NCBI GenBank assembly: GCA_959024545.1
Contig: CAUFFJ010000001.1
Location: 124,001 to 188,000 of the forward strand
Length of the DNA stretch: 64,000 nucleotides
Direction of reading: 5' to 3'
Source: Lepagella sp900761855
GTDB taxonomy: Bacteria; Bacteroidota; Bacteroidia; Bacteroidales; Muribaculaceae
In this document: positions 44,603 to 53,478 of the stretch, piece by piece
Layout: every line of letters begins with the position of its first letter
Numbering within the stretch: position 1 is the stretch's first letter
Translations under genes and position numbers: made by a program
The notes under the pieces: model-generated
Databases searched by the model: none
What the model was told of the DNA's origin: nothing
Seen by the model: the letters and a program-made list of their open reading frames with translations, nothing else

Positions 44603-46468
44603 ATGCGCACACTCGAACTTCTTGCGCCGGCACGTGATGCCGAAGTTGCCCGACAGGCCATTCTGCATGGTGCCGATGCTGTGTATATGGGCGCAAGTTC
44701 TCACGGTGCGCGCAAGTCTGCGGCCAATTCGATTGACGATATACGGCGCACTGTCGATTTTGCCCATCAGTTCCGCGCAAGGATCTATGTTACAGTAAAT
44801 ACAATCGTCTACGAGCACGAGCTGAAATCGGTTGAAAAACTGATAACTGACCTTTACCGCGCAGGCGTCGATGCTGTGATAGTGCAGGATATGGGTATTC
44901 TCAGGCTCGACATTCCTCCGATCGCCCTTCATGCGAGCACCCAGTGTGATACACGCACTCTTGCCAAAGCCCGTTTCCTTCAGGATGTGGGCTTTTCGCA
45001 GATAGTCCTTGCCCGTGAACTTACTCTGTCAGAAATAAGGAATATATGCGGTGCCCTTGAAGTGCCGGTTGAGGTATTTGTGCATGGAGCCTTATGCGTA
45101 AGCTATAGCGGCCGATGCCATGCCTCGCAGTATCTGCGCGGACGCAGTGCGAACCGCGGCGAATGTGCCCAGATCTGCCGCCTGCCGTTCGACCTTATCG
45201 ACTCTGCCAGAAATACTCTTACCTGCGGACGGCATCTGCTTTCGCTCAAGGACCTGAATGCATCCTCATCGCTTGAGGCTCTGATATGCGCAGGCGTTTC
45301 CTCTTTCAAAATAGAGGGGCGCCTCAAGGATGCAGCTTACGTCAAGAACGTAACTGCCTGGTATAGCCGTGAGCTTGACCGCATCATCTCCGCCAGCGGC
45401 GGTGAATTGCGTCGCTCCTCGTTCGGACGTTCGCAGACTTCTTTCGATCCTGACCTGAATAAAAGTTTCAACCGTTCGTTCACTCACTATTTCCTCGATG
45501 CCCGGCGTCCCTCAGCTGCCATTTCAAATCCGCTCACACCCAAATCAATGGGCGAGCCGGTTGATGACCGGAGGCTACTCAACAGGGGCGATGGCATCAG
45601 CTGGATTGATACCCGTTCAGGAGAATATAAAGGAGCTTTGGTCAACAATATTAATCCCGACGGGACGCTTTTCACTTCCGACGGCTCACGCCTGTCGCCA
45701 CCCCGGCATGTATTCCGGACAGCCGATCTGCGATTCGACAAAATCCTGGCTCGTGAATCTGCTACACGTACCATCGGAGTTGACATATCGATTGACTGTT
45801 CGGGCGTTACTGCCTCAGATGAACGCGGTGTGAAGGTAAGATTGCCTCTCGGTTTCGCCCTTAACCAGCAAGCCTCGAAACCTCAGGATCATACCGCGCC
45901 GTTCATGAAACTTGGCGGCACTATCTACTCTCCTTCTGCTGTTAAATCAGAGATTCCGGCTGACCGGTTCATCCCCCTCTCCCATCTTACGGCGTTGAGA
46001 CGTCAGCTGCTGTCGGCTCTCGATGCGGCAAATACCGATACATACACATTCGATTATCGCCGGCCTGAGAAATTAGATGTAAAGTTTGAGCGCGATTCGC
46101 TTGACTACCGCGACAACGTAGCTAATTCGCTTGCCCGTAAATTCTATACCGACCATGGAGTGAATACATTTGAAGAGGCTATGGAAGTCTCTGCTGCCAG
46201 CCCTCGGCCTCACAGGTCAGAAAGAGGTGAGCTTACACTCATGACGGCACGCCATTGCATATTGCGCGATATGGGAAAATGTCTGCGTACTGTCGCCGGC
46301 AAGGATATGAAAGATAGATTGCCCCTCACCCTCCGGCACGGCAACGAGACATTGCGGCTACAGTTTGACTGCGACCGTTGCGAGATGCGCGTGATGGCCG
46401 ATACCGGCTCTTCATTGCGCATATCCACTGAAAGAAAGCGTCAGACTGCCTCGATGAAAAAGAGGTAA
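44603..46468 (+). CDS. U32 family protein, RlhA-like (23S rRNA hydroxylation)
   Basis: A 621-residue protein. The N-terminal half is a U32 TIM barrel (LELLAPARDAEVARQAILHGADAVYMG, then ALHASTQCDT and FVHGALCVSYSGRCHASQYLRGRSANRGECAQICRLPF) with four cysteines that bind an iron-sulfur cluster in the family. The C-terminal half matches the DUF3656-like extension, giving the size of RlhA, which hydroxylates C2501 of 23S rRNA using prephenate. A tRNA-hydroxylase (TrhP) role is possible. The last 28 bp overlap the 3' end of the convergent cdsA. Confidence 0.85.
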   Translation: MRTLELLAPARDAEVARQAILHGADAVYMGASSHGARKSAANSIDDIRRTVDFAHQFRARIYVTVNTIVYEHELKSVEKLITDLYRAGVDAVIVQDMGILRLDIPPIALHASTQCDTRTLAKARFLQDVGFSQIVLARELTLSEIRNICGALEVPVEVFVHGALCVSYSGRCHASQYLRGRSANRGECAQICRLPFDLIDSARNTLTCGRHLLSLKDLNASSSLEALICAGVSSFKIEGRLKDAAYVKNVTAWYSRELDRIISASGGELRRSSFGRSQTSFDPDLNKSFNRSFTHYFLDARRPSAAISNPLTPKSMGEPVDDRRLLNRGDGISWIDTRSGEYKGALVNNINPDGTLFTSDGSRLSPPRHVFRTADLRFDKILARESATRTIGVDISIDCSGVTASDERGVKVRLPLGFALNQQASKPQDHTAPFMKLGGTIYSPSAVKSEIPADRFIPLSHLTALRRQLLSALDAANTDTYTFDYRRPEKLDVKFERDSLDYRDNVANSLARKFYTDHGVNTFEEAMEVSAASPRPHRSERGELTLMTARHCILRDMGKCLRTVAGKDMKDRLPLTLRHGNETLRLQFDCDRCEMRVMADTGSSLRISTERKRQTASMKKR

Positions 46469-47259
46469 AGAAACGTTGCCGGAAGCACTAAAAGCAGCGA
46501 GTCGATACGGTCGAGGATGCCTCCGTGACCGGGAATGATGTTGCCGGAATCCTTTATATGCAGATTACGCTTTATCAGAGATTCCACCAGGTCGCCCCAT
46601 GTGGCGAATACACTTGTCAGAGCCGCCAATCCAAGCCATATCCATATACTACCGCGCATTCCGAACCAACCTCCCCATACATAATAGAAAAGCACTGAGA
46701 AACCGAGGCAGAATGCCAAACCGCCGAAAAATCCTTCCCATGATTTTTTAGGCGAAATACGCTCGAAAAGTTTATGGCGCCCAATCGTACATCCTACTAA
46801 GAATGCACCTGTGTCATTGAGCCAGATGAAGATAAATATCGCAAGCAGCAGATGCGGTGCTGCCAGAAACTCTGAAAAGGCGGTAAGCACAAACATAGGC
46901 ATGCCTATGTATACCTGTATCATCATCGAATATGCCAGGCTCCGCAACGCATCCTCTTCGTTGGCGTAAAGCTCTATCACAAGCCGGCATACCACACAGA
47001 ATATCCACACCAGCATCGGCAGAAAATACGAGCCGAGAGCCAGGCATATCACGCCGGCCGCATCGGCTATCAGAGCCGGTATGCGCGCCGCCGAGAGGCC
47101 TTTGGTGATTTTTGTGAACTCTATGGTTGCTATTGTGCCGAATATCACAGACAGCAAAGTGATACCCGGGCGTCCCCAGAGTATGGCGCCCACTATGATG
47201 GCTATATACAGTAGGCCGGAAAACGACCGGATCAATATCTTTTTCAGGTTCATTGGCAT
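46441..47259 (-). CDS. cdsA: Phosphatidate cytidylyltransferase
   Basis: A 272-residue polytopic protein that makes CDP-diacylglycerol for phospholipid synthesis. The family signature lies near the C-terminus: ISPKKSWEGFFGG, then GDLVESLIKRNLHIKDSGNIIPGHGGILDRIDS. Two in-frame ATG codons (47259 and 47253) compete and I cannot decide between them. A -7 box (TAACTTTG, 47289-47282) is about 23 bp upstream. It overlaps the convergent U32 gene by 28 bp. Confidence 0.95.
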   Translation of the reverse strand: MPMNLKKILIRSFSGLLYIAIIVGAILWGRPGITLLSVIFGTIATIEFTKITKGLSAARIPALIADAAGVICLALGSYFLPMLVWIFCVVCRLVIELYANEEDALRSLAYSMMIQVYIGMPMFVLTAFSEFLAAPHLLLAIFIFIWLNDTGAFLVGCTIGRHKLFERISPKKSWEGFFGGLAFCLGFSVLFYYVWGGWFGMRGSIWIWLGLAALTSVFATWGDLVESLIKRNLHIKDSGNIIPGHGGILDRIDSLLLVLPATFLYLFFIEAV

Positions 47260-47281
47260 TGGGTAATTATGACCACGACCG

Positions 47282-47289
47282 CAAAGTTA
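47282..47289 (-). promoter_or_regulatory. -7 box of cdsA
   Basis: TAACTTTG on the minus strand, a consensus -7 element; the -33 region is weak. Leader would be only about 16-22 nt. Confidence 0.45.
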
Positions 47290-47369
47290 ACAAAAAAATC
47301 TGACATTGCGACTATTCCATGATTTGTCGATGTTGTGTCCATTGTATCATGCGGATTTATCGCTATAAA

Positions 47370-47401
47370 TTTGTGTGTGTCAGGTAAATTTACTAATTTT
47401 G
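47370..47401 (+). promoter_or_regulatory. Promoter of rpsF-rpsR-rplI
   Basis: TTTG (47370-47373) and TAATTTTG (47394-47401) are 20 bp apart, an exact Bacteroidetes consensus. Start of transcription near 47408 gives a leader of about 113 nt before rpsF. Confidence 0.75.
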
Positions 47402-47410
47402 CAGCCGGAA

Positions 47411-47458
47411 TCTAAGCAGCCGACCGGATGGCAGAGCTCCCGCTTAGGGTGCCTAAGC
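47411..47458 (+). promoter_or_regulatory. Two-state leader of the S6/S18 operon (candidate autoregulatory RNA)
   Basis: GCTTAGG (47442-47448) can pair with TCTAAGC (47411-47417; one G-U pair), enclosing a C/G-rich loop with CCGACCGG, or with CCTAAGC (47452-47458) as a tight 7-bp hairpin with loop GTG. The two stems exclude each other. S6:S18 leaders that bind the protein dimer are known in several phyla, so autoregulation is plausible; I cannot confirm a match to the published motif. Confidence 0.5.
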
Positions 47459-47520
47459 ATCATTCGTATGTGCAAACCGCTGATTCCCAATCAATAACAA
47501 TCAATAATCAATAGTAACCA

Positions 47521-47916
47521 ATGAATTACTACGAGACCGTTTTCATTTTAACTCCCGTTTTATCTGACGAACAGATGAAGGAAGCGGTAGACAAATTCAA
47601 GGGTATTCTGGCCGAAAACGGCGCCGAGCTTGTCAATGAAGAACTCTGGGGCCTCCGCAAGCTCGCCTACCCTATCCAGAAAAAATCGACGGGCTTCTAT
47701 TGCCTGTTTGAGTTCAAGGCTGAGCCTGACTTTGTGAAAAAACTCGAGACGGCTTATCGCCGCGACGAGCGCGTCATCCGCTTCCTCACTTTCCACCTCG
47801 ACAAGTATGCTGTGGAATACGCCGAGAAGCGTCGCAGACTGAGAGCAGAAAAAGCAAGTCAAACACCCTCTGAAACAGCTGAGGCTGTTGTTGAGGCAGA
47901 AGTAAAGGAAAACTAA
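47521..47916 (+). CDS. rpsF: 30S ribosomal protein S6
   Basis: A 131-residue protein with the S6 fold landmarks MNYYETVFILTP, WGLRKLAYPIQKKSTGFYCL and DERVIRFLTFHLDKYA. The C-terminus is extended by an Ala/Glu-rich tail, as is common. It forms a dimer with S18 on the 30S platform. First gene of rpsF-rpsR-rplI, with rpsR 6 bp downstream. Confidence 0.97.
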   Translation: MNYYETVFILTPVLSDEQMKEAVDKFKGILAENGAELVNEELWGLRKLAYPIQKKSTGFYCLFEFKAEPDFVKKLETAYRRDERVIRFLTFHLDKYAVEYAEKRRRLRAEKASQTPSETAEAVVEAEVKEN

Positions 47917-47922
47917 TCAGCC

Positions 47923-48189
47923 ATGGCAGCAAACAGCGAAATCCGTTACCTCACTCCCCTGACGGTAGACACCAAAAAGAAAAAATACTGCCGTTTCAAA
48001 CGCAGCGGCATCAAGTATATCGACTATAAGGATCCCGAGTTCCTCAAGAAGTTCCTCAACGAACAGGGCAAGATCCTTCCCCGCCGCATCACCGGCACTT
48101 CTCTCAAATTCCAGCGCCGCGTCGCTAAAGCCGTGAAGCGTGCTCGTCATCTGGCTCTGCTTCCCTACGTGACCGACTTGATGAAATAA
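47923..48189 (+). CDS. rpsR: 30S ribosomal protein S18
   Basis: An 88-residue basic protein with KKKYCRFKRSGIKYIDYKD, ILPRRITGTSLKFQRRVAKAVKRARHLALLPY, all conserved in S18. Middle gene of the S6-S18-L9 operon. Confidence 0.97.
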   Translation: MAANSEIRYLTPLTVDTKKKKYCRFKRSGIKYIDYKDPEFLKKFLNEQGKILPRRITGTSLKFQRRVAKAVKRARHLALLPYVTDLMK

Positions 48190-48214
48190 TCATTTTTTAT
48201 CCAGGACATTCGAT

Positions 48215-48667
48215 ATGAAAGTAATACTCAAAGAAAACGTAACCGACCTCGGTTATAAGGACGATGTGGTAGAGGTAAAGGATGGTTATGGCCGCAACTA
48301 TCTTATTCCGAAAGGACTGGCTATCATTGCATCAAACGCCGCCCTCAAGCAGCTCGCCGAGAATCAGAAGCAGCGCGCCCACAAGATTGCACAGCTTAAG
48401 GCTGACGCCGAGGCTGCCGCAGCCGCTCTCGAGGGCCTGAAACTGACTCTCAGCGCCAAGACAAGCGCCACCGGCACTATCTTCGGTTCTGTAAATGCCG
48501 TGCAAATCGCAGAAGAGCTCCAGAAGCTGGGACACGATATCGACCGCAAGCTCATCAAAATCGCTCAGCCCGTCAAGGAGCTCGGCGAATATGTAGCTGA
48601 AATCCGTTTCCACAAGGACGTCAACGTAGAGCTTCCGTTTGAAGTAATCGCTCTTGTGGAAGAGTAA
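48215..48667 (+). CDS. rplI: 50S ribosomal protein L9
   Basis: A 150-residue protein: N-terminal RNA-binding domain MKVILKENVTDLGYKDDVVEVKDGYGRNYLIPKGLA, the long connecting helix (about 45-75) and a C-terminal domain (TIFGSVNAVQIAEEL ... LGEYVAEIRFHKDV). Full length for L9. Last gene of the operon, followed by a terminator at 48737-48772. Confidence 0.97.
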   Translation: MKVILKENVTDLGYKDDVVEVKDGYGRNYLIPKGLAIIASNAALKQLAENQKQRAHKIAQLKADAEAAAAALEGLKLTLSAKTSATGTIFGSVNAVQIAEELQKLGHDIDRKLIKIAQPVKELGEYVAEIRFHKDVNVELPFEVIALVEE

Positions 48668-48736
48668 TCTTCTAAGGGCTTACCTCAAAATTTGTCTTGT
48701 AAAAATTACCTAATAGTAATTTATGATATTTGGTAT

Positions 48737-48772
48737 CGTGCTGACCTTCCCCTGGCCGGCACGTTACTTTTA
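48737..48772 (+). terminator. Terminator of rpsF-rpsR-rplI
   Basis: CGTGC (48737-48741) pairs with GCACG (48759-48763); the stem extends inward by about five positions with one mismatch and one G-U pair. It is followed by TTACTTTTAT. It lies 70 bp after rplI. Confidence 0.6.
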
Positions 48773-48879
48773 TAAATACAGTATGTGTAACTATGCTTTG
48801 CGACAACTTGCCATATAGTCTATTCTGACTCTATATTAAGATTCTTTCATTATAATTTTTAAATTTCAAACGTTTTAAT

Positions 48880-48887
48880 TATCTTTG
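48880..48887 (+). promoter_or_regulatory. -7 box of the WG-repeat lipoprotein
   Basis: TATCTTTG at 48880-48887 matches the -7 consensus; the -33 region is a T-rich stretch without TTTG. The start codon is 75 bp downstream. Confidence 0.5.
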
Positions 48888-48962
48888 CGCCGTATTAATG
48901 AACCACTCAGTTCATAAACCGCTCTCCTATTATTAGCGTTACTTAAGAACATAATCTATCCG

Positions 48963-50675
48963 ATGGCAAGAACCACACCTTTTTGCAAAATGTTTATTTG
49001 GGCCGGTTGCATATCCGGCCTCATGCTGGCATCGTGTCGCGACAACCCGGCTGCACATGATACCGAGATAACAGATTTGCCGGTCAAAATTGACGGGCAG
49101 AAGAATTGGAGCTTTTTCGGTAGTGACGGTAAATTGCGTTATGAAAATATATTGCCTGCCGAACCCTCTCTCGTAGTTAACGGTATTTTTAGTTGTGCCA
49201 ACGCTGACGGCACGTATGCGCTCTTCTCGGCTTCTGCCGATGTACCTGCGGTGATTCCGGGATGTGGACGACTTTATAGCGTAGGTTGGAATCACAACGG
49301 ATTAATTCCTGTTTGTCAGACCGGGAAGAGAATTTCAGTTGTCAATGTGTCCGGAGAGAAGCAGTTTGAACTTCAGCCTGTGAATGGTGCGGAAATTGTA
49401 GAAACTGCCCTGGCTTATTACGATGACCGCCTAATGGTGGTTACGGCCGATGGACTATACGGATTTGTCGATACCAAAGGCAATCTCGTGGTTAAGCCTA
49501 AATACTATTCAGCCAGTAACTATGGCGAAGGACGCGCCATGGTAGAGATACCCGGCCAGAATCCGTCAGACGTGAAAGTATTCAGTTTCATCGATACCAA
49601 TGGCAATACTCTCTTTGATGTACCCTCTAATATCCGGTTGCAGACTTACCGCTATCTATACGGACGTATTGTAGCACGGACAGATAAAGGCCAGATAGGA
49701 TTTCTTGATGCCAAAGGAAAGTTTGAGAAGGCAATTGATGGCGCTATCGGCATCGGACAATACAACTACGATTACTACACATATCTCACTAAAGATGGTT
49801 TAAGTGGAGTAGTGTCTTTCAAGGGAGACAAACATCTGCCGGCCAGGTACGAGTCAATTGAGATACTTCCGGATCAGACTTTTCTCGTCTCTGATCAAAA
49901 AGGTAAATTCCGTCTCTTTGACCGCAATGGCATCGAAAAGCTCGCATTCAACGATTATGAATACGTAAAATATGTCAACAATTTCGGCTTCGTATGCCGT
50001 GGTAAGCAGGGAAGTGTGTTGCTTAACCGCAACGGACGACGGGAACTTGCCCAGAATTTGTCGGATGTTTCATTCAGCCGTAGTGCCTCTATTGTGGTGA
50101 GAAGTGACGCTCAGACATCAAATGATATTTTCAGCCAGCTTGGAATGATGGTAACGCCATACGGCTTCAGCAAATTCAAGATCGGAATGCCTTTCTATGT
50201 GTTTGTGCGTCGCGAGCCCAATGCAAGCTATGCCTCACGCAACTATATAATGCCTAAGCTACTCAAGGATGGAGAGAATGTAAAATTTACACTCACTCTC
50301 TATGCAGACCGCAAGATATGCCATTCTGCGAATCCTGCGGGCAAAGGTGAGCCGTATGAATTCGATAAAGGCGCACATCTGCGAATGATTCAGGTCGATG
50401 CCCAGATGACTGACAATTCGTGGTTCTCGGCGCAGGTCAGATTCACTCGAAATATAATGAACAAGGGGTATCGCCTCGTGAAATCCGTAGTGAAGGAAGG
50501 TACCGTATATCGTCTTTATAAGGCGATGGACAATGAACTCATTCTATTCTACAATGAATCCGAGAAACGTATGCGTATCCTTATCTCGGATGAAAAGACG
50601 CGCAACGAAGTCCGCCGTAACATATTCGGTGAAGGTATAGACCTGTCTGATACACCTGTTAATCCCGAACCATAA
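48963..50675 (+). CDS. WG-repeat-containing lipoprotein
   Basis: A 570-residue exported protein with lipobox LMLASC (Cys25). Residues about 45-385 contain degenerate WG/KWG-type beta repeats of the form G-hydrophobic-DxxGxxxxxPxYxxxxxFxxGxA, best seen in YGFVDTKGNLVVKPKYYS and QIGFLDAKGKFEKAIDG. The last 180 residues form a separate non-repeat domain. WG-repeat proteins are common in Bacteroidetes envelopes but have no agreed role. It is a single gene, convergent with DUF362 across a strong terminator. Confidence 0.8.
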   Translation: MARTTPFCKMFIWAGCISGLMLASCRDNPAAHDTEITDLPVKIDGQKNWSFFGSDGKLRYENILPAEPSLVVNGIFSCANADGTYALFSASADVPAVIPGCGRLYSVGWNHNGLIPVCQTGKRISVVNVSGEKQFELQPVNGAEIVETALAYYDDRLMVVTADGLYGFVDTKGNLVVKPKYYSASNYGEGRAMVEIPGQNPSDVKVFSFIDTNGNTLFDVPSNIRLQTYRYLYGRIVARTDKGQIGFLDAKGKFEKAIDGAIGIGQYNYDYYTYLTKDGLSGVVSFKGDKHLPARYESIEILPDQTFLVSDQKGKFRLFDRNGIEKLAFNDYEYVKYVNNFGFVCRGKQGSVLLNRNGRRELAQNLSDVSFSRSASIVVRSDAQTSNDIFSQLGMMVTPYGFSKFKIGMPFYVFVRREPNASYASRNYIMPKLLKDGENVKFTLTLYADRKICHSANPAGKGEPYEFDKGAHLRMIQVDAQMTDNSWFSAQVRFTRNIMNKGYRLVKSVVKEGTVYRLYKAMDNELILFYNESEKRMRILISDEKTRNEVRRNIFGEGIDLSDTPVNPEP

Positions 50676-50708
50676 TCTTTTTATGCGGCAGACACAGGAA
50701 AACAGAAA

Positions 50709-50743
50709 ACGGAGGAGGTATGACAGATGCATACTTCCTCCGT
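50709..50743. terminator. Bidirectional terminator, 14-bp stem
   Basis: ACGGAGGAGGTATG (50709-50722) pairs with CATACTTCCTCCGT (50730-50743) with a single G-U position and a 7-nt loop. Flanking AAAAC and GTTTTC extend it. It lies between the convergent WG-repeat and DUF362 genes. Confidence 0.85.
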
Positions 50744-50767
50744 GGTTTTCGCTTCAGATAGGGCCTC

Positions 50768-51742
50768 TTAGTTGTCTATGCTGACGAGTTTATAATTTGT
50801 AGTGCCGAGGCCTATTTTTTCGGCATGCTCTACCGTGTGTATGCCGTGCTTTTGTTCTATGCGCTCTATCAGAGCTCTCGGGTCATTGCCTTCTTCAGGC
50901 TTGATTGAATAAATAAGATCGACGCAAGCCTTATCAAGCGCTACAGGGTCAGTGGAAGCAAGGATGCCGATATCCTTAATTGTCGGATTGGCGGGATGAC
51001 CATTGCAATCACAATCAATCGACATATTGTTCATAACATTTATGTACAGGATCTTGTCTCCGAAATGATTGGCGACGCCCTGAGCGGCGGCTGCCATTGA
51101 CTCAAGGAAATGATCCTGCTCAGCGATGTTGCGCCAGATTTCTTCCCTGTCGTCTGTCTTTCCTGCGGTATGTATATAAGTCTTGCCGTTTCCGGATGCC
51201 ACTCCGATTGAAAGATTCTTGAGAGCTCCCCCGAATCCACCCATGGCATGCCCCTTGAAATGAGACAGATCAATCATGAAGTCATAATTGGGCAGAGTGG
51301 CGCCTACGATATCGTATTTGAGGTGTATCGTATCAGCTACCGGGATTTTAATCTCACCGTTGGCGTCCATAATGTCGACCGGCGCTATGGCTGTGAATCC
51401 ATGGTCTTTGCAGGCTTGTTCGTGATCTGCGGTGGTATACCGTTTGCCCTGATAGGCAGTATTGCATTCCACAATAGTGCCGTTCACTTTCTGCACAAGA
51501 TCTTTGATCAGGGCCGGCTGAAGGAAATTGTGGCCGCCCGGCTCTCCCGTGCTGATTTTGACGGCGACTTTGCCTGTAGCCGGTTTCCCGAGAGCCTCGT
51601 AGATTCTTACCAGTGCTTCCGGTGTGATTTCCTTAGTGAATAATACTTCGGCCTGCTGCCCTGATGGCGCGGCGGTCTGTGACTGCGCACAAGCCGTGAA
51701 TGCACCTATCGCGCAGAATGAAGCTAAAATAATCTTTTTCAT
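50768..51742 (-). CDS. DUF362 protein, exported
   Basis: A 324-residue protein with an N-terminal signal (MKKIILASFCAIGAFTACAQ; the TAC/AQ site suggests a lipoprotein, Cys18). The DUF362 core is clear: VAVKISTGEPGGHNFLQPALIKDLV, FMIDLSHFKGHAMGGFGGALKNLSIG and ILASTDPVALDKACVDLI. Many relatives end in a ferredoxin domain; this one does not, and retains only a CDC pair near residue 240. The ATG at 51742 is chosen because it begins the signal peptide. A -7 box (TAATTTTG, 51828-51821) lies upstream. Function unknown. Confidence 0.82.
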   Translation of the reverse strand: MKKIILASFCAIGAFTACAQSQTAAPSGQQAEVLFTKEITPEALVRIYEALGKPATGKVAVKISTGEPGGHNFLQPALIKDLVQKVNGTIVECNTAYQGKRYTTADHEQACKDHGFTAIAPVDIMDANGEIKIPVADTIHLKYDIVGATLPNYDFMIDLSHFKGHAMGGFGGALKNLSIGVASGNGKTYIHTAGKTDDREEIWRNIAEQDHFLESMAAAAQGVANHFGDKILYINVMNNMSIDCDCNGHPANPTIKDIGILASTDPVALDKACVDLIYSIKPEEGNDPRALIERIEQKHGIHTVEHAEKIGLGTTNYKLVSIDN

Positions 51743-51820
51743 TATTAATATTATTTTAGAGAAAGGCAGGAAGCTATTCATCCAAATTCTGATATAGCTT
51801 ACCGCTCGTTTTTTTGTTGG

Positions 51821-51828
51821 CAAAATTA
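51821..51828 (-). promoter_or_regulatory. -7 box of the DUF362 gene
   Basis: TAATTTTG on the minus strand, consensus -7, without a clear -33 box; about 80 bp upstream of the ATG at 51742. Confidence 0.45.
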
Positions 51829-51981
51829 TCAAATTGAGTTCGGATGCGATTTATCATTTTTTCTGATTCTCTTACCTATAACACTGAAATCATCCTTACT
51901 ATTATTCGCGCATCAGGCCGGTTTGCTAATGCTGAAAATAAATAAAACGATTTAAAATTTCCTAATGTCGGCAACTTTTAA

Positions 51982-51989
51982 TAATTTTG
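51982..51989 (+). promoter_or_regulatory. -7 box of the nucleoside permease operon
   Basis: TAATTTTG at 51982-51989 matches the -7 element, with a T-rich -33 region. It predicts a leader of about 130 nt before the ATG at 52126. Confidence 0.5.
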
Positions 51990-52039
51990 TGGCTTAAAAT
52001 AGTATGGGCATAGAGTAAGAATCCCGGAGAATGTGCCTT

Positions 52040-52067
52040 GTGAGATTACCGTGAGCGGTGAGATTAC
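52040..52067 (+). repeat. 10-bp direct repeat in the permease leader
   Basis: GTGAGATTAC occurs at 52040-52049 and 52058-52067, 18 bp apart start to start, inside the predicted 5' leader of the nucleoside permease gene. It could be a protein-binding site on DNA or RNA. Confidence 0.6.
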
Positions 52068-52125
52068 AATGCAGGCATCTTCAGATTTCCCACATAGTGC
52101 CTCAAACTGAAAAACCGCTAATATT

Positions 52126-53478
52126 ATGAAAAGTATCAAACTACGCCTCTCTGTACTCAGCTTTCTGGAGTTCGCGGTATGGGGTAGTTATCTGGTATCG
52201 CTTGGCATCTATCTCGGAAGTGTTGGTTTGGGAAGCCACACATTCTGGTTCTATACCGTGCAGGGACTGGTCTCTCTATTCATGCCGGCCCTGGTAGGAA
52301 TAGTGGCTGACCGGTGGGTTCCCGCTCAAAAAATGCTTTCACTCTGTCACGGCCTCGCGGCAGTATTTATGTTACTGGCCGGAGGATACTGCTGGATGCA
52401 CAATCCCGATATTAGTTTTGGCCCGTTATTCACCCTTTATACGTTGTCAATCGCTTTCTTTATGCCAACGATAGGCCTTACTAATTCTGTGGCATTCAAT
52501 GCTTTGACAAAGGCTGGCCTGGATACCGTCTCGGCTTTCCCTCCGATTCGTGTATGGGGTACGATCGGATTTATATGTGCTGAGCTTTTTGTCAATTTCA
52601 CTGGGTTTCAGAGCACATATATGCAGCTGATAGCTTCCGGCTGTGTCAGTGTGGTGATGGGGATATATTCGCTGACAATGCCCGCTTGTCCGGTCAATAG
52701 GTCGGCAAGTGCTTCGCTTGTTGATACGTTCGGACTGAGTGCTTTCAAGCTTTTTAAAATAAAACACATGGCCATCTTCTTCATATTCTCGATGCTGCTT
52801 GGTGTCTGCCTGCAGATAACCAATAGTTACGGGACCATGTTTATTGACAGTTTTCAGCATATAAAGGAATTTGCCGATACATGGGGGGCGCACAATGCCA
52901 CAGCCCTGACGGCAATATCTCAGGCGAGTGAGGCTCTCTGCATACTTATGATACCATTTTGCCTGAAAAAATTCGGCATCAAGGGAGTGATGCTCATGGC
53001 AATGATCGCATGGGTTTTCCGGTTCGGATTCTTTGGCATAGGCAATACAGGTTCGGGATTGATATTCCTGATACTCAGTTGTATCGTTTACGGCGTTGCC
53101 TTTGACTTCTTCAATGTAGCGGGAGGTCTTTTCGTAGATAAGCAGACAGATCCCAAACTACGTTCAAGCGCGCAGGGATTATTTATGATCATGACCAACG
53201 GCCTCGGAGCAAGTATCGGTACTGTTCTTGCCGGAAACCTCGTCATAAATAAATTCGTTGACATGAGTCCCACTGCTTCAGCAGCCGCAAATTTACCCGG
53301 ATGGCAGCATTCATGGTTCATTTTCGCAGCTTATGCTTTAGTGATCAGTGTATTGTTTGTCATCGTATTCCGTGCTCCAAAACATGAGCATCCCGAAATT
53401 TCCGAAAATAAAGCATACGAGGTTGGCGGCGGAGATCCGGAAGGAATGCCTGAAGAGAATCATAAATTCAACGGATGA
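52126..53478 (+). CDS. Nucleoside permease, MFS (NupG/XapB-like)
   Basis: A 450-residue 12-helix transporter. The N-terminus (IKLRLSVLSFLEFAVWGSYLVSLGIYL), the A-like loop VADRWVPAQKMLSLCHGL and the IRVWGTIGFICAE segment are those of the nucleoside:proton symporter family. It would import purine or pyrimidine nucleosides across the inner membrane. Its TGA overlaps the rsmE ATG by 4 bp (53475-53478). Confidence 0.87.
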   Translation: MKSIKLRLSVLSFLEFAVWGSYLVSLGIYLGSVGLGSHTFWFYTVQGLVSLFMPALVGIVADRWVPAQKMLSLCHGLAAVFMLLAGGYCWMHNPDISFGPLFTLYTLSIAFFMPTIGLTNSVAFNALTKAGLDTVSAFPPIRVWGTIGFICAELFVNFTGFQSTYMQLIASGCVSVVMGIYSLTMPACPVNRSASASLVDTFGLSAFKLFKIKHMAIFFIFSMLLGVCLQITNSYGTMFIDSFQHIKEFADTWGAHNATALTAISQASEALCILMIPFCLKKFGIKGVMLMAMIAWVFRFGFFGIGNTGSGLIFLILSCIVYGVAFDFFNVAGGLFVDKQTDPKLRSSAQGLFMIMTNGLGASIGTVLAGNLVINKFVDMSPTASAAANLPGWQHSWFIFAAYALVISVLFVIVFRAPKHEHPEISENKAYEVGGGDPEGMPEENHKFNG

